64,000 nucleotides of DNA, taken from assembly GCA_026413225.1 (NCBI GenBank), contig CM048552.1, positions 168,590,053-168,654,052 of the forward strand, in the 5' to 3' direction. A model generated the notes under the pieces. It saw only the letters and a list, made by a program, of their open reading frames with translations, had not been told where the DNA came from and searched no databases. The DNA comes from Otis tarda. Taxonomy: Eukaryota > Chordata > Aves > Otidiformes > Otididae. Made by a program: the position numbers and the translations under genes. Shown here piece by piece: positions 59,001-64,000 of this stretch (position 1 is the first letter of the stretch; each line of letters starts with the position of its first letter).

Positions 59001-62000
59001 AAGCAGCCCACATTCATACATCAAGTTGATGAACCAGAGCACCAGCAAAATGTTAAGGGTTAAAGTTGTAGCTGAACACATGCTAGTGGGAGCACGGGCT
59101 TTCCCATTGCCAACATGACAACGCTGCAAGTCAGATTATTATAACAAGAAATTCAGATGCCTTGCCCTTACCCTCTCCCATGATTTATATGTCTTTAGGA
59201 AGGCCATAATGGTGGTTTCAGCTAGGTGAGGACATCCTTTATGAAGCTATGAGGCCTCTGGTGTCCTCATCTCTCTGACTAAACTGATACAGCACCATGC
59301 AGCCCTACGGAGGCCAGGATGAAGAGCACGATTATTAAATATACCCAAAAAAGTGTGCTTCTGCAGCATGGAAAATGACAGGATGAGCAATGCTTCTTTT
59401 CCATTTTCCACTTGATCATGATTTTCTTCTTGCTATTTACAAAAAGGAAAGTATGATTTAACTTGAACATGAGAGCAACACTGATGTGGAAAATGGAAAT
59501 TTCATACTAGACAAAAAGTTGAAAACAGCCTCAGACAACAGTAACAACCAGTTGTCTTAGGCCTGGAGGAAACAAGAATATTTGAGTTCTTGGTGTAAAT
59601 ATTCATCGCAAAGAACAAAGAGTACCCCAAATGTGGGTACACTGAGTCAATGTGCTGTGGTTGAACTCCAGTGTTTCACAGCAGTGTTGTTTCTGCAGCA
59701 CAACAGTACTCCTGTGCCTCAAAACTGCATCTGAGCGTGCCCGTGTGGGTTTGCACACACCACCTACCGGAGGAACCAGTTTCACACAGTGATAAAGCTT
59801 CAGAATTCCTTACCTGTGCCTTGGACTATATCAGTGAAGTGTGATAATCACAGTGAGAGATTGATTTATAAACATCATAAAAAATATTTGATTTATTTTA
59901 AAAATTCATTTATATATGCTTAAGTACCCCAAAATGAAAGATAATGTGACGCACCTCAAAAACCTCGTGAACTTCAGGCAAAACACCACGGAAGTAATTT
60001 TGACCTCAGCTGTCTGAGACAGTGTTGTGTGTGTAATTCCTATTTGACGCAGTTACCTAAAAAGTCTACAGCAAGTGTTAAAGTTGTAAAGTTGATAGTT
60101 TCTAAGTTTATACTACTGATAAAAATAATCCCTGAATGCTATAGATTTTCTGCAGATGCCTGGCTAATCTCTGTTATTCAAAGTAGCAGGTGAAATTTTC
60201 TTTAATCCTTACTTGCAAAAATTTAAGTAAAATGAAGTAACAGTTTCATCTAATTCAGACATTCATGAGTGAAAAACCAATTATTTAAAATGAAGATGAC
60301 TTTTTGTAATCCAGAAAAGCTAAAATGTATCATCAGGATCATAGACAGCAAAAACAGACCCTATGAAAAGACTGGAATAATAAATTTCAGTATGAGAATG
60401 CAGATATGATAAAGACAAGTGATACGATAAAGATATATAAATAAACTTTATAGTGAAATTATAACAACCACTTATTTTCATTCTTTTTAATAACACAATG
60501 GCAAGTGGTCATTACATGAAAAACAAAAATTAAGAAAAGGAAATTCCTTTTCAAATTATACTTAATTAGGCTATGAACTTTATTGGCACAAGATATTTCG
60601 GAGAGCAAGAGCTCAGCACTACTCATAAAAGGACTGGGCAGAAAAGCATCCAATTCCATCCAATTTAGATGGGATATAAACTGACATATTGAAAAGCAGA
60701 AGATATCCCTGCTACTTTGGAGGTTGCAGAATATCTTGTCTCTACAGGCAAGTTATTCTGTAACTATCTGTGGTGGAATCTCTTATGCATTCATTTCTGG
60801 GCGATAATAATACAGTGTACGACAGGATACTGGACTAGACTGACTACCTTAATTAATTCTGACAATTTCTAAGGAGTTGAATGCAACATTTACTTACATT
60901 GAATACAATCCTGATGAAGCATTAGATTACAAAGGGTGCAAATTGTCTTATTATGCCAGAGGTGTTAACTTTGGAGTGTTTGTATTAAAAGTAAAAATTG
61001 TGAACTCTTAAAAGAGAGCATTTCAGCATTTGCTGAACTTATTACATCTGCAGATTTTTCTTTAGAGCCTTCCTTAAGATCAGAATCTTCAAACCTTTAT
61101 TTCTAACCAGAGTAGTCTTTTTTTTTTTTTTTAATGAACACCTGGCGAATAAGTTTATTTTCCTCTTGTTTCTTTTTTTTTCTTTTTTAAAGGACGTTCT
61201 GATAGTTCTCCTCCAAGACATTTGATATTCAAATTTATAGACTTCAGAGAGACACCTAGGATAATCTGTGTACCATCTGAGTTACAGCTGAGGTGATTCA
61301 CATGTTAGGAGAGTTATTTCTTCAGTAACTGAGAAACAAAAAAGGATTTTCATAGTTAAAGAAGGTTAACTGATGAAATTTCTTTAAAAAATGAGATCAT
61401 ATGAGGCATATTAATCACAACGTCTACAAATAGTGTGCTTTAAGGAAACAGTAAGCTTGATGTGATTAGGATACTTTAAAAAAATGTGACCAACAAATCC
61501 CTATGTTATAGATAATCGTATCTTAATTTCTGTTTTTAAATAAAACATTAACGGACTGACATTTTGATTAGTGGCAGACCTTACTTACTCTGAAAAATCT
61601 TGAAATATCTTTATTGTTTATTATGATATAAATTCATCCTACCTGACTTTAACCACATAATTCAAGTTCCTCAGATAGGATCACATAGTCCTGGGTAACA
61701 TACATAGTTGGTAAGGAGAAATTATTTCTTCAAGTGTAATTCAATTAGTATGAAACTTAAATCACTATCTTGAGGACTTGATTTCCGCTCAAGGAAGAAG
61801 CAACTGCACTCTTAAGCTTGGTGCCTACATGTGTATAGATGGGATGGATGTGGGACTAGGTGTCTGAAGAGGGGCAATGAACCCTGCCTCTCACAGCTCC
61901 TTATGGAGTTCAGCATTTATATCCAATTTAAAATTAGATTCATATCTGTGTCCAGGTGCCTGTAGCCCTTCACTGAACAACAATAATCTTCCACATATGC

Positions 62001-64000
62001 TCTACAAAACCAAATTTGGGTTAAGTATCACAGAGTAATGGGATCTCGTAGAATGGAAAGATGACTGCTATGCCCTTTTATTTTCATGAACATACACTGG
62101 TGATTACCATAAATGCTGCATTCCTCCTGTAAAACTCTGTGTGTGTCTCAGGAGTTTTGAACACTGCCCCAAAGATAGTGAAATACGAACACAAGCCTTT
62201 TTTCCTGCTCTTTCTAAGGAAATTCCTGAGAAGGACAAAGGAGATGTTCTGTAGCACCTGGCTCCACCGAAATCACAGAGGTGCAGCTCTGGGTTCACTT
62301 GGATTCATTTTCAGACCTGGAAATGCTGGAGATGTAGTTCAGTGATCTCCAAGTAACTTGTATACAAATCGGTGTAATGATAAAGTCAATCTCTGCACTC
62401 ATCTGGTGCAACATACCAGCTTGAAGACCCAGTGCTCCGTGTCTGCTGAATTATCGCCTGCTTGGGAATCTCACTGCAGTCTCAGAGAGCTGAAGAGGAG
62501 ATTCCCAGGCTCCTGGAAAATAGTACAACTCAGAGTCACGCTCTGCATGCCAGGAATTCTGAAGGGATATTGCTTCTATGAGAAGGACATAGCTGGCATC
62601 AGAGAAGAATTTGTCCTGTGTGATACACCTTTGTGAGTAGTTTTGGTTTTGTGTTGTGTTTTTTTTTTTTTTTCCCCACAGAGAATAACAGGCTCATCTG
62701 AATGAAGAATAAGAAGAGTTCCATGTGGTGGCTGTGTAAAACATTTCTTATGCACAGTGTCAGAATTAAATCTAGCCTTTTTTTTTTTTTTTCCCATCAG
62801 GCTGTATAAAAACTGAGGTAACTCATTACCCTGTCACAGCAGAAACATGCACACACTAACACCTTGACACTGGTGAACATTTCAGAGTTTCACCTTGTCC
62901 CAAGATGACAGACACCCAGTATGTCATGAAAAATGGAAATGCACACTGCAATCCATGCATGCTGAGATGGGTGGACTCTAGGGCTCTAAAGCTCTCCAAT
63001 GCTTTCTGGGAACTCCCTTCCGGAAGCACAGGGGTTTTTGCAAGTGAGTGCTTAAATGCAATTTGAGGAAATGTTTTACTGGAATAAAAGAAGGCTTTTT
63101 TTTTTTCTCCTATGCTTCTTAGCTTTATCTCTAAAGAGAATAAAAACAATCCAGCAAAACTGATAACCATAATTTATTTTATGATTTTATAGAGGGCCAG
63201 TATTTAAAAAAGAAACAAGCAGCAGATTTGACATGTTTATAGGAAGAAATACAGTCTAAAATGTAGTTTGACACACAAAGTGTTCCTTGGTAGGTTAGAT
63301 AAATGGTTTGTAAAGAATATTGAACATGAATATGCCAAAAGCAATGAAAGTTACTGGGAAAGCTATGATATTGTACAAGGTATAACGTACAGTTCCACTA
63401 CAGAAGACTTACAGTACTGTACATGTACGGATCTGTGCAAAGCTGCCAGGTTTTGCTTCACTGAATTTCTGTAGCAAAACCAGAAAATCTTGCCTGTAGG
63501 GCCAGGACTCTTAAACATGGAGAAGTAAGTATACAAATGCCTGAAAGGAGCAAACACTGTAGAGTGAAAAGAATTATTTAGGAATACAGACACATCTTTG
63601 AATACTGAACAATAAAATAAGTATGGGGAAAATGGGCTTAGAGTAAAGTACTTTACAGCAACACACTTTCCAGTCTAGAATAGCCACCAAAAGGGGGGCA
63701 GCAAAATTTTGGTGATGCACAATGACTGCACTGTTAGTGAGGCTGACCAGAATAAATGAAGGCTGTTCGCAAGGCTCCTGCCAAGTATTGGTAACAATTA
63801 CAGACTAAACGGAATATTAGGTGACTTTGGTGAATTTCTGTACCAGTGATCACATAGTCACACTGCAGGTCTCAGCATGGGAAACTGAATTTCTCTTTAC
63901 AGTGTGTATGGTGGCTCAACTTCTAGCACTTACTGAGAGAAGAATACTTCTGGCATAGATTTTGCAAGTGAATATATGAGAGTTAAGTACTTATTACAAT
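56071..64000. other. Unique AT-rich noncoding sequence
   Basis: About 8 kb with no supported gene, RNA gene or interspersed repeat. Homopolymers of 15 T occur at 61118-61132, 62659-62673 and 62778-62792. A CT-rich (TCTC)n patch lies at about 58507-58518. Frames such as 62358-62636 and 62856-63170 (minus) are 90-105 codons with no domain, signal peptide or splice context that would support them. Confidence 0.55.

Noticed and set aside
1-64000. CRISPR array, operon, phage or bacterial feature
   Set aside because: No regularly spaced repeats, no ribosome-binding-site-led gene series and no dense coding. The CR1 elements show this is vertebrate DNA.

Overview
The window reads as intergenic DNA from a bird genome. 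The best evidence is a set of 5'-truncated CR1 retrotransposons (the main LINE family of birds and other sauropsids). Several carry the typical CR1 3' end (GGGACCTTTAAAG, then ATTCTATGATTC octamers) and pieces of the CR1 ORF2 protein. No L1, Alu-like or tRNA-SINE sequence is visible. Recognisable interspersed repeats cover only about 5-7% of the window, which fits a compact avian genome. A non-avian sauropsid cannot be excluded by eye.

No host protein-coding gene, tRNA, rRNA or known small RNA could be supported. The open frames are mostly 60-155 codons, unrelated to any family I recognise, and several only open at GTG. The exceptions are frames inside CR1 copies. The window may be a gene desert or part of a very long intron.

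Layout. 1-1.3 kb: AT-rich unique DNA. 1.33-1.88 kb: the only clearly GC- and CpG-rich stretch, with GC boxes, and the best candidate for a promoter or regulatory island. 1.9-14.3 kb: unique DNA with one short CR1 at 4.77-5.05 kb and an old dispersed repeat near 13.95 kb. 14.29-14.78 kb: a fairly young CR1 on the minus strand with an uninterrupted C-terminal ORF2 piece. 14.8-45.4 kb: about 30 kb with almost no recognisable repeats, holding a three-copy 23-bp tandem repeat at 30.3 kb, a second copy of the old dispersed repeat at 33.15 kb, small microsatellites and homopolymer runs. 45.4-48.2 kb: a CR1 cluster made of a very old CR1 remnant, a composite CR1 with an 85-bp inverted repeat, and a longer plus-strand CR1 whose reverse transcriptase has lost its catalytic motif. 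52.25-52.88 kb: an older minus-strand CR1. 55.6-56.06 kb: a possible degraded LTR. The rest, to 64 kb, is unique AT-rich DNA.

No set of genes works together here, and I found no convincing undescribed multi-gene system. The observations most worth checking are the CpG-rich island, the rearranged CR1 at 46.35-46.99 kb, the perfect hairpin at the 5' truncation point of the CR1 at 47.4 kb, the ancient CR1 fossil beside them, and the unidentified repeat family with copies at 13.95 and 33.15 kb.
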